This document shows positions 56,301 to 64,000 of a stretch of DNA of 64,000 nt, one piece after another; the first letter of the stretch is position 1, and each line of letters opens with the position of its first letter. Made by a program: the position numbers and the translations under genes. A model generated the notes under the pieces. That model was not told the origin of the DNA. It saw nothing but the letters and a program-made list of their open reading frames with translations, and made no database searches. This stretch comes from Cymbomonas tetramitiformis (Eukaryota; Chlorophyta; Pyramimonadophyceae; Pyramimonadales; Pyramimonadaceae). The stretch is from contig LGRX02025762.1 of assembly GCA_001247695.2 (NCBI GenBank), positions 1-64,000 of the forward strand. Direction: 5' to 3'.

Positions 56301-58389
56301 AACACTAACCACACCCGTACCTGCACCCCTGACACACGATCGGGGGGAGGCATACTCACTGTGCGAAGGGGGGCCTACTGAAACAGAGATCTATGAGCAG
56401 CGAAGACACCCCATAAGTGCAAACAAGAGCCCAGACCCCCTGCATAAGGTGCCCACGACGAAACCCACACCTCTGTCTGAACTGGCAGTCACTGCATCAA
56501 GGGGCACCCGAATACCAAGCAGGAACGGGGGGTGCCATCAAGCAGGAGGAAGACACACCACCGAGACCCTGGAGGAGGTGGAGACCCTGCCAGCAAGCCA
56601 TGCTGTCACGAGAAACACAGGAAACATAGACAGTGACAATCCTAGACTAGACAGCCTAGAAACTGTATTATTATTATTGAGCCACCCTATTCATACCATG
56701 CTCTGCCATGCCATTGAACTTCACAAGGGGCCTAGGACACGAGCCCACGATGCACAGCATAGCCACCCAGCATGGGGACTGGGCTCGGGTCGGAACTCAA
56801 TGCACCCCTGTAAGGCACACCCCGCCCACCTCATGGTACATGATAAGGTGGGAGCACCAGATGCTAAACTCCCACACTTCCACCGCGACAACTGTAATAA
56901 GTTAACAAAGAAAAGCAACCGACATATAAGGCACACCATGCACCCAGACATGTCTAAAATATTTAACTGCAGCAAGGATACCCCAAGCCTCCCCAGCACG
57001 ATATTCACTTGCCTTGCCCAACCTGCTACCTCCGATATTAACCAATGCCTGCCAAGGGCTACGATAAGGCCCTGCTGCAATTTCACGCCCCGGCGAAGAT
57101 GCACACTGTACTTTGCAATAGATAACAAAAGCACACTCTCACCTAACAAGTTAAAGTGGTACCCCCACAATATACAGGCGAACCCTACCGAAACCCTACC
57201 AAACGAGACAGCGAATGGCTTCGCACAGGCCTATATAATGATAGGGAAAACAAAAAACTTTGGGGTATGGCTCAGAAGGGCAGAGAAGTGCCACACACAA
57301 AATAATGGGGCAAACCGCCAACATTCGACCACAAGCGAACTCCTAAAAATGCTCTACGTAAAAACATGCCTTTTCGCAAAACATTCCGAAACCCCCCGAA
57401 AATTTGGCACACCAACGGGACGACATACACCAGGGAGGGCCCACCAAGAAAAAGATGTCAAGGGCGCTACAACAGGGGCTTTAGGGCAGTGTAACGCTGT
57501 AACTGTTAACTCGACGGCAACACAGGCACAGTGGACGCAACAGAAACGGGCGATGCGGGGTAGAAGCAAGCACCCCGACCAGAAACTATGCCAAACAAGT
57601 AAGGACAAGTTACATGAGCCCCCACCCTGCAAACCAAAGGGCCCCCACCACAATATAAGCACCAACCCTACTGAAACCCTACCAAATAACGGTACAACCG
57701 ACTCCACACAGGCCAGCAGAATAATAGGAACGCCGAAAAACTTTGGGAATATGCTAGGAAGAATGGGAGGCTGCCACACACAAAAAATGAGAGCAAACTG
57801 CCGACATTCGACCACAAGCGAATTCCCGAAATTGCTCTACGTAAAAACAACCTTTTTTGGAAAACGCGCTCAAACGCCCCAAAATTTTTACACAACCACG
57901 AAAACACACACAAGAAACGGGGCCCACCCTGGAAAAAGTGCTAGGGGTGTTACAAAAAGTGATTTGGGGCAATGTAACGCTGTAACCATAAACTCACGGA
58001 TGCGAGCAGCACCACACAACCCGAGGGGAACACGACATGGAGCAGAACCACTCTACCCAAGGGGAGCACGACACGAAGCTACCAGGCCACTATGGAACGC
58101 TGCATTTGCCATAACCCCAATACTCGCTATACTGATAATTACGCTAACAACAAGTAGGAAGACTGATCGCATGTGGGGAACACACAACACAAACAGCAAC
58201 AACATAACGCGTAGCCGCAGAACACGAAGAAAACGGACCACGGCGAGGAATGCAGAGGCACGGTGGACACGGCCACCCCAAGGCTACAAATTACTCAGGA
58301 TAATTTACCGTAACGGTAAACCCTTACTAGTTAGAACAAGGAGACCGGAACACGCAGTAACTGCGATAAAAGAAGGCACCCCAACATGA
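53335..58389 (+). CDS. LINE first ORF, very long (about 1,600-1,684 codons)
   Basis: Open frame from 53335 (TTG; the first in-frame ATG is at 53590) to TGA at 58387-58389. Basic, Ser/Thr/Pro-rich N-terminal third, a more globular middle (about 54000-55450), a helical stretch rich in Ala/Glu (55500-55850), then Arg/Lys-rich and low-complexity parts. No known domain was recognised. An internal repeat of about 115 residues occurs twice near the C-terminus. The stop is a single-base difference from the downstream copy of the same sequence, which reads AGA, so ORF1 and the protease ORF were probably one polyprotein frame before the insertion at 58675. Confidence 0.7.
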   Translation: MLLTVPAGCTNDSTENTLTAPWRTTQRTHADLAHPLPPCCFDGRFQHQVNGFLNSQGENGTQSGAETLNNAQQHTQKPLPENPDKMLNAQLLKALRPRTKSRTDESRKRVAEGSKPPTKRSRLPEIVSMPVLDAQDSPMGETTEPSQEEFSTPTELNTPGEATATPTSLGEVDLSGPPSPYEEPEPRKQFRWGKAEVKTFKPDKQQNTQKKKSGATSPTGLRAEDPTGTNKGRVPTRIVANALLQPYAYTKHAASPKGDKIPSVAKAIDEVSKLPTRVALGTNREEEIENIVTSWWEDTRDLPFPENRPEEFCKLGLPEEATDTEGHGGNAGYQILRHVRPITGCDLAPEETNKYGLPLQGSPQIKITDLRETQRYTLLYLRYLADVIRRALGLGEDDKIFNIEHTQLWTDREGKVVQIDLAFKKRPMALFVLFNTNFLVPMTVVDDPWVDIEPPRVIPRVYVWSPYRQPTGTLRSRTVQVSSPQLRGVTVVQAAVILGNLVTQRGWDGSAAIARIRKGARDETPADNNIREVLFLVSHDQNLAELLIKDKLLDFGFPTRKGLLPSAADKQALSLREIAVIDYSQQLFVGHRKRIVGAITKKLSEVALQHKQPPYGEDAYLVFEKHLGTPRWAPSDSTVESLLQWKRNSNDTINFYAILTESAYDLLVSAGSSITVDVHLNDDKDTGDKVFIPVKVEVGRWSLMGSKSRNKQAATPHHQRQEGTTDEKTLRATSEAAIHNVQKTTEECLRKMQQATAQAPPTSSTTPETKSLLSHIGHELELLNQKAAAAAASTEAIEAVAAKRHNDITSGIKNFHSTYESTGQAMVDTLVSLTNRLTKAPEEDRHEASSEGGLKRWTAKGADTSSKEEGSTQPSLREKLQYVATDTPEVRKAKYDKFMADRAAESGDTPYGGIPYRGGPAPGEGRPGRSTGLGVKKKAIAKIPRKQHRPAEPPAKRARGQGPPADIPTGVPASGQLTTRRTTRQSAKVTLTTPVPAPLTHDRGEAYSLCEGGPTETEIYEQRRHPISANKSPDPLHKVPTTKPTPLSELAVTASRGTRIPSRNGGCHQAGGRHTTETLEEVETLPASHAVTRNTGNIDSDNPRLDSLETVLLLLSHPIHTMLCHAIELHKGPRTRAHDAQHSHPAWGLGSGRNSMHPCKAHPAHLMVHDKVGAPDAKLPHFHRDNCNKLTKKSNRHIRHTMHPDMSKIFNCSKDTPSLPSTIFTCLAQPATSDINQCLPRATIRPCCNFTPRRRCTLYFAIDNKSTLSPNKLKWYPHNIQANPTETLPNETANGFAQAYIMIGKTKNFGVWLRRAEKCHTQNNGANRQHSTTSELLKMLYVKTCLFAKHSETPRKFGTPTGRHTPGRAHQEKDVKGATTGALGQCNAVTVNSTATQAQWTQQKRAMRGRSKHPDQKLCQTSKDKLHEPPPCKPKGPHHNISTNPTETLPNNGTTDSTQASRIIGTPKNFGNMLGRMGGCHTQKMRANCRHSTTSEFPKLLYVKTTFFGKRAQTPQNFYTTTKTHTRNGAHPGKSARGVTKSDLGQCNAVTINSRMRAAPHNPRGTRHGAEPLYPRGARHEATRPLWNAAFAITPILAILIITLTTSRKTDRMWGTHNTNSNNITRSRRTRRKRTTARNAEARWTRPPQGYKLLRIIYRNGKPLLVRTRRPEHAVTAIKEGTPT
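57150..57990 (+). repeat. Two diverged repeats of about 115 codons inside ORF1
   Basis: Copies at about 57165-57515 and 57645-57995. Shared peptide words: NPTETLPN, KNFG, CHTQ, HSTTSE, LYVKT and LGQCNAVT. Divergence is substantial, but the frame and spacing are kept, so the repeat seems to have been maintained as protein. Confidence 0.8.
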
Positions 58390-58674
58390 GGCAGACCACT
58401 AATGCGGAAGATTGAGCAAAGGATGAGGCGGCACACCCGTTGCTGGAAAACAAACATGACGGGTGGAGGGAGCCAGAACCACACGGAAATGTACCCATAC
58501 AACACCACCACGAAGGGACTATTTGAGAAGAAAGGCCGACTAAACATGTTCCAAATGCAACATGCCCACTCACTATATGAAGATGACCCATTGCCCCCCC
58601 TGGTAATAGCCACAATGAGAGAAACACTGAAACCGGGTAATAACGAAGAACCGCACACAACGAAGGCATTGCAG
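58300..58674 (+). repeat. 375-bp direct repeat flanking element X copy 2, left
   Basis: Matches 60843-61217 with very few differences; one turns an AGA codon into TGA in this copy. Together they look like a very long target duplication or a duplication formed during insertion. Confidence 0.9.
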
Positions 58675-60842
58675 GTAGGCTATTTAATTTAGAATATTTT
58701 TTCATAATGTTAGAATAACCCATTTTCATCGTTAATTTAGAATAAGTTTTCTTTATGTCATCCGGCTATGACCGGTGTATGCATCCCTGACGCTGTACTG
58801 TGTCACCTGTTGAGCTATCCCCATGCCTGATGCCATGCGAAATATTACACTGAAGAGTTGTCTTGCCGTGATGTCCATATGTCCGAATGGAACCAAAAAC
58901 CGTTCGATTAAAATCGAACGGTTTTTGGTTCCATTCGGAAAGATTCACGGCCGTGAATCTAAAAGTCACGGCCGTGAATAACGACTCTTTACGCATAATG
59001 ACTTTTATTATTTGCCATCTTTTCCACAATAGACACTCACGGCGTGTTCTGCTTGAAAAAAAGTAAGTAACTTGAAGCCTTGAGCTTCAAGTTACTGAAA
59101 GATATGTATCTTGGCAGTATGTGTGCCAAGTTTCGTGCTCTAGGACGCACGGGAAGCCCTCGGCTGTTTGGCATCTTTGGGTTTGGGTGTCACGTTCGAA
59201 CCCAAACCCAAAACATCTGCCTTAGAAATAAATTGCGCGTTTCGCGCACAAGTAACTTGAAGCCTTGAGCTTCTGGTAACTTAAATATATGTACCATGGT
59301 AGTATTCGCGCCAAGTTTCGTGCGTTAGGACGCACGGGAAGCCCTCGGCTGTTTGGCATCTTTGGGTTTGGGTGCACGTTCGAACCCAAACCCAAAGCAT
59401 CTGCCTTAGAAATAGATTGCGCGTTTCGCGCACAAGTAACTTGAAGCCTTGAGCTTCTGGTAACTTAAAGATATGTATCTTGGCAGTATGTGTGCCAAGT
59501 TTCGTGCTCTAGGACGCACGGGAAGCCCTCGGCTGTTTGGCATCTTTGGGTTTGGGTGTCACGTTCGAACCCAAACCCAAAGCGTCTGCCTTAGAAATAG
59601 ATTGCGCGTTTCGCGCACAAGTAACTTGAAGCCTTGAGCTTCTGGTAACTTAAATATATGTACCATGGTAGTATTCGCGCCAAGTTTCGTGCGTTAGGAC
59701 GCACGGGAAGCCCTCGGCTGTTTGGCATCTTTGGGTTTGGGTGCCACGTTCGAACCCAAACCCAAAACATCTGCCTTAGAAATAGATTGCGCGTTTCGCG
59801 CACAAGTAACTTGAAGCCTTGAGCTTCTGGTAACTTAAATATATGTATCTTGGGAGTATTCGTGCCAAGTTTCGTGCTATAGGACGCACGGGAAGCCCTC
59901 GGCTGTTTGGCATCTTTGGGTTTGGGTGTCACGTTCGAACCCAAACCCAAAACATCTGCCTTAGAAATAAATTGCGCGTTTCGCGCACAAGTAACTTGAA
60001 GCCTTGAGCTTCCGGTAACTTAAATATATGTATCTTGGCAGTATTCGTGCCAAGTTTCGTGCGTTAGGACGCACGGGAAGCCCTCGGCTGTTTGGCATCT
60101 TTGGGTTTGGGTGTCACGTTCGAACCCAAACCCAAAGGCAAAGGCATAGGACAGTTTCGTAGATTCTGTCCCGATGCCTTTACAACCTCGCTTGCTAACT
60201 CATATTACAATGAATATTCAACATTCAAGCGTTGGATACCCCACGCCAACGGGAAGCGCTCGGCTGATTTGTTATTTGGGTATGCGCCCCCAAATGACAA
60301 AAAACGCATCTTTGAAACTCGTTAGTTTCAAAGATGCGTGGCCGATGCCTTCGTGCTTATGTGTGTTAATCCATATGAAATATTCCATGGAATAAAAGTG
60401 AATATCCCGCACAAACGGGAAGCGCTCGGCCGTTTTGTAAAATTAGGGTGCACCCAAAATACAAAACGCATCTTTGAAACTCGGAAGTTTCAAAGATGCT
60501 TGCCGGTCGCGTGCAGCGGTAAAAGGCAAGTCAAAGGGTTTAGAATCTAGAAGAAGTACAGGGGCCTTTTTTTTCAAGCAGGACACGCCGTGAGTGTCTA
60601 TTACAACGGCGCCCACCATTATCACAAGCGAGACAAACCTTCTTAAAGCTTTTTGGAGGCTTCCTCATGATGGCACCAGCGGGAACGTGAGCGTTTGACC
60701 TGTGTGCACATTATTTGAACACGAGTCGTGAAAAGGACCACCGGTCATAGCCGGATGACATCAAGAAAACTTATTCTAAATTAACGATGAAAACGGGTTA
60801 TTGTAAATTTATGAAAACTTATTCTATATTAATTATTTTTCC
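58675..60842. mobile_element. Element X, copy 2, inserted in the LINE
   Basis: Same family as 29176-31154 in opposite orientation. It starts GTAGGC and ends TTTTTCC, has subterminal inverted TTAGAATAA words and CATCCGGCTATGACCGGTG (58758 side) with its inverse near 60745, and about six hairpin-chain units (59060-60135). Each unit carries an inverted pair around GGGTTTGGGTGTCACGTTCG and CCCAAACCC, plus GCGCGTTTCGCGC and a stem in AACTTGAAG/CTTCAAGTT. No transposase. It interrupts the LINE frame. Confidence 0.85.
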
Positions 60843-61217
60843 ATAATTTACCGTAACGGTAAACCCTTACTAGTTAGAACAAGGAGACCGGAACACGCAG
60901 TAACTGCGATAAAAGAAGGCACCCCAACAAGAGGCAGACCACTAATGCGGAAGATTGAGCAAAGGATGAGGCGGCACACCCGTTGCTGGAAAACAAACAT
61001 GACGGGTGGAGGGAGCCAGAACCACACGGAAATGTACCCATACAACACCACCACGAAGGGACTATTTGAGAAGAAAGGCCGACTAAACATGTTCCAAATG
61101 CAACATGCCCACTCACTATATGAAGATGACCCATTGCCCCCCCTGGTAATAGCCACAATGAGAGAAACACTGAAACCGGGTAATAACGAAGAACCGCACA
61201 CAACGAAGGCATTGCAG
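60843..61217 (+). repeat. 375-bp direct repeat flanking element X copy 2, right
   Basis: Right partner of 58300-58674. This copy runs in frame into the protease domain without a stop, so it represents the intact LINE reading. Confidence 0.9.
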
Positions 61218-62153
61218 CTACTCGGGAACTCCCGGGGCTTCTGCATACCGGTTTGCGATGGCAAACACTGGAGGGCAGTGCTGGCCGGACCAGACAAAGG
61301 AAATGACAAACTGAAGTTCTGGATATATGACTCCTCGAATGGGAGAACCAATGCAACTTCACGCAACACCAAAAGGCTAACAGCGGAAATAACCAACTGG
61401 ACGGAACACTTGGCCAAGACACTCAACAAACAAGTAACAGTGGAACTGATGAATGTAGGCAACCAAAGCGCGCAGGACCAATACAGCTGCGGAGTATGGG
61501 TACTGATGGCCACCGAAGCTTGGATGCACTACCAAAAAACATGCCCAGGGGGACACTGGCCCACCCACTTCAATGAGGCAGTCAGCAAATGGGGGGCCAC
61601 CGACAGAACGGCGATAACCGCCTATAGAAAGTCCATACAGCTGCCAGTAAAAGAAATGATGGCCACTGCCAAGGAGCAAAGCCGGACGCAGGTGGAAAGC
61701 CAGCGAGCGGCAGAGACCCGGAGGCCTGCGGATGGCCTGAACACAAACCCAGAGGCAGGAAGACAGGCACCGCAAACCCAGGAGAGGGGACGCAAAACTA
61801 CTACGAAGCAACCAGGCTTATGGGAATGGCTCCATAGACTAGCCCCCACAACACCCCCAGGTAATGACGGGCAGACACCTGAGGAGCAGCAAGCACAGGA
61901 AACCCACCTAAACGAAGAATGGGAGCAAACACAGGACGAACCAACAGCACGATGGGAAAGATTCGTGGACACACGTCTGGAAACACCAGAGGCGTGCCAG
62001 GACTCCCGAGAATACCAAACCCCTCTCACAGAGCCAACAAAGACTGACATAGGAAAGGACCGTCTACACATGCTCACATGGAATGTGGCGGGACAAAGTG
62101 ATGCCTGCCTTGACCTTGCCGAAGTCATTAACAAAAGAAGCCAAAACCAATAG
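60945..62153 (+). CDS. LINE polyprotein part with C48-like cysteine protease
   Basis: 402 codons from ATG 60945 to TAG 62151-62153; the frame is also open upstream to 60843. Residues about 90-195 resemble Ulp1-type C48 proteases: His108 in KHWRAV, Asp129 in WIYDSS, a Gln in NQSAQDQ and Cys182 in YSCGVWV. A charged linker follows, and the last 30 residues begin the endonuclease (LTWNVAG). A protease in a LINE has been reported for Dualen/RandI elements (established knowledge, from memory), where it may process the polyprotein. The TAG sits between endonuclease motifs and breaks the frame. Confidence 0.7.
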   Translation: MRKIEQRMRRHTRCWKTNMTGGGSQNHTEMYPYNTTTKGLFEKKGRLNMFQMQHAHSLYEDDPLPPLVIATMRETLKPGNNEEPHTTKALQLLGNSRGFCIPVCDGKHWRAVLAGPDKGNDKLKFWIYDSSNGRTNATSRNTKRLTAEITNWTEHLAKTLNKQVTVELMNVGNQSAQDQYSCGVWVLMATEAWMHYQKTCPGGHWPTHFNEAVSKWGATDRTAITAYRKSIQLPVKEMMATAKEQSRTQVESQRAAETRRPADGLNTNPEAGRQAPQTQERGRKTTTKQPGLWEWLHRLAPTTPPGNDGQTPEEQQAQETHLNEEWEQTQDEPTARWERFVDTRLETPEACQDSREYQTPLTEPTKTDIGKDRLHMLTWNVAGQSDACLDLAEVINKRSQNQ

Positions 62154-64000
62154 AGTCTACAAGTAATTGTACTCACGGAAGTGAAACACGCACACGACAG
62201 TGTAATGAGAAGATTTAGAGACATGCAATACACTGCAATAGGCACCAAAACTGAGGTGCAAAAAGCAGAAGGCACGGCTGAACAGGCAATGAAAGGAGGA
62301 GTGGCAATACTCCTCGGCAACCCCTACAGCCACGCACACAACCACCATGTCGTCCCTGCGAGACACCTCGAGGGGTACCTCCTACATGTGGTACTGCACC
62401 TACCCGGAAAGGTGATGTACCACGTGCTAGGCATTTACAACCCGCCAGGAGCAGAGGAGTGGAAAACCAGGGACAAAATACTCAAGTACACAACCAACCT
62501 ACTCAGGAAAACTGCGGGAAAGGCGAACGAGCATGTGGTCATAGGAGGAGACCTCAATGCGAGCAACACCAGCACAGGTAAAGGGATGACAAAAACCGAC
62601 AAGCAATGGACGAAACTTGCGGAGGAGCTAGACCTCCACAATGTAGGCCCGCCAGTCGATACCACACTGAACTGGGCGAAGCACAGGAACATTGACAGAT
62701 GGCTTGCACCAAGGAACAAGCAGGCGCAATACGAGATGGGGGACACCACACACCTCACCCGGCACCACACGAGTGACCACGAGATGGTGAGCCTAGCAAC
62801 CCTCCAGTTGGACAGCATAGACACCCACGAACCATATGTGGACCGCGACCCCCAACCAGGGCACGTAAAGCTGGACACGCCCCTGAACAAAACACACAGG
62901 GAAACACTCCAAAGCGTCCTCCTCAGGACACACGACTATGCCAGAACCGCTGAACTGAAACGCATAACAGAGATGGCCACACAATGCAGGGAAGAGGACA
63001 ACAGGCAAGTGGCACACGCCACCATAGACAGAGCAGGGGAAACAGTACTAAACATACTCACCGAGGCGAACAAATGTGCGCTACAGGACGACGAACTGCC
63101 AACTACCACAGTTGGAGGCACCTCCAGCCGAGTGGGAAAAGACCTGCTAATGAGCAAAAAGGACAGAAAGGAAAGGGACGCCGCAATACTCAAGATGCGG
63201 AGGCACAAGCAAACCAAACGACACCTACGAAACCCGCACACGGAACACTCGACCCTCCGAAGCCTGAAAGAGGGAGAAATGAAAGGCCCAACGGACAGGG
63301 ACAATGCAGATGCAAAAGAATGGGTGTCGTGGCTTACTGAGGAGGCCAAAAAAGAAAGGTCGGCAGCGCACAAGGTAGTAAAACAGCACTGGAAACAAGC
63401 CAAGCAAAGGCACAATGACAAAACAGTAAAGGAATACTGGAACAACCAAAAAAGATACCACAAAAGAATATATACCAAGGCGCAAGAAACAGGCCATGCC
63501 CCCACGGCGAACATACAGGCCCTACAGGACAGAGAGGGCAACCTGGCTGTAGGCCACGGGAACATCGCTAACGCACTAGCAGACCACATGGCTCACTCGG
63601 CACCATACAGGATGGAGCACCGAAGTCCACCCGACTCGAAACCTCCACCATGGGAAGACCCAGCTCACAGGGAGCGCCTCATAAAGACGCCAAGACCAGA
63701 CCCCAGTGGGCTGGACCTCACAATAAGTCGACAGGGCTACAGCAAAGCGGTACACACCCTAAACAACAACAAGGCACCAGGCCCCACCAGGACCCCGAAC
63801 GAAATTCTTAAGTACATGCCAGAGGACTTCCATGATGCACTACACGCACTCATGCTGGAAATGTGGAACAGCAAACATGTCCTTCTCACCTGGAAAAAAG
63901 GGACATTCTGCTTCCACCACAAGAAAGGGGATGTCACCTTACAGCAAAATTACCGACCCATAGCCCTGCTCGAAGGGGTATTCAAACTGTACACCTCACA
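62154..64000 (+). CDS. LINE APE endonuclease and start of reverse transcriptase (runs off the window)
   Basis: Same frame as the preceding part, open from the TAG to the end of the window. It has LTEVKHA, GGDLNASN, the SDHEM box of APE-type endonucleases, a long charged linker, and the RT N-terminal region NNKAPGPTRTPNEIL followed by NYRPIALLEGVFKLY. RT active-site residues lie beyond the window. The interrupting TAG falls just before the LTEV motif, so this copy could make active endonuclease only by readthrough. Confidence 0.85.

Noticed and set aside
60092..60395. Similar 70-100-codon frames in both copies of element X (also 29625-29936)
   Set aside because: They fall on inverted and tandem repeats that both copies share, appear on opposite strands, and have no protein features.
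62151..62153. Reading TAG as glutamine (alternative nuclear code)
   Set aside because: The two intron-bearing host genes use ordinary stops, including TAG for the phosphoesterase; one TAG in a retroelement is better explained by mutation.

Overview
The window reads as nuclear DNA of a eukaryote, most likely an alga or related protist. Two host genes are broken by GT-AG introns with matching phases. One of them encodes a proline-serine stalk of the kind common in green-algal surface proteins. The long LINE resembles the Dualen/RandI type known from Chlamydomonas. A green alga is my best guess; no species call is supported. I saw no bacterial operons, rRNA, tRNA or CRISPR array.

Layout. 1-10.7 kb: a Ty3/gypsy-type retroelement composite folded into a palindrome, with 3.3-kb inverted arms (1-3265 and about 7323-10713) around a unique centre. 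It encodes RT, RNase H, a DNMT3-like cytosine methyltransferase, integrase, a PHD finger, a Tudor-like module and a second methyltransferase-like domain. 10.7-14.3 kb: no convincing gene, a dense cluster of GAATTC sites and a partial copy of the retroelement terminal region. 14.3-19.4 kb: a duplicated repeat unit, one copy carrying a 2,064-bp foldback transposon whose empty site survives in the other copy, then a second foldback-like repeat. 20.0-27.5 kb: a minus-strand gene of about 14 exons for a membrane-anchored purple acid phosphatase. 28.6-38.7 kb: a nest of element remains (DIRS-like RNase H, structured foldback element X, element Y with a BED-like finger, and a copia pol split by a methyltransferase-bearing element that is itself interrupted). 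38.7-39.4 kb: a mariner-type MITE.

40.9-43.8 kb: a second host gene, a calcineurin-like phosphoesterase on the plus strand with minisatellites in its introns. 44-47.3 kb: poorly resolved exons, including a multi-pass membrane protein on the minus strand. 47.6-52.2 kb: nested inverted repeats. 52.2-64 kb: two LINE segments head to head, a 5'-truncated 3' piece (minus) and a long 5' piece (plus) with a giant first ORF, a C48-like protease, an APE endonuclease and the start of RT. The plus-strand segment is split by a second copy of element X, which sits between 375-bp direct repeats.

The two host genes are both metal-dependent phosphatases and probably act on phosphate esters independently. 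Most of the rest is mobile DNA. The theme worth pursuing is methyltransferase domains inside mobile elements: DNMT3-like and N6-type-like folds in the gypsy composite, and an N6-type remnant in the element that split the copia copy.
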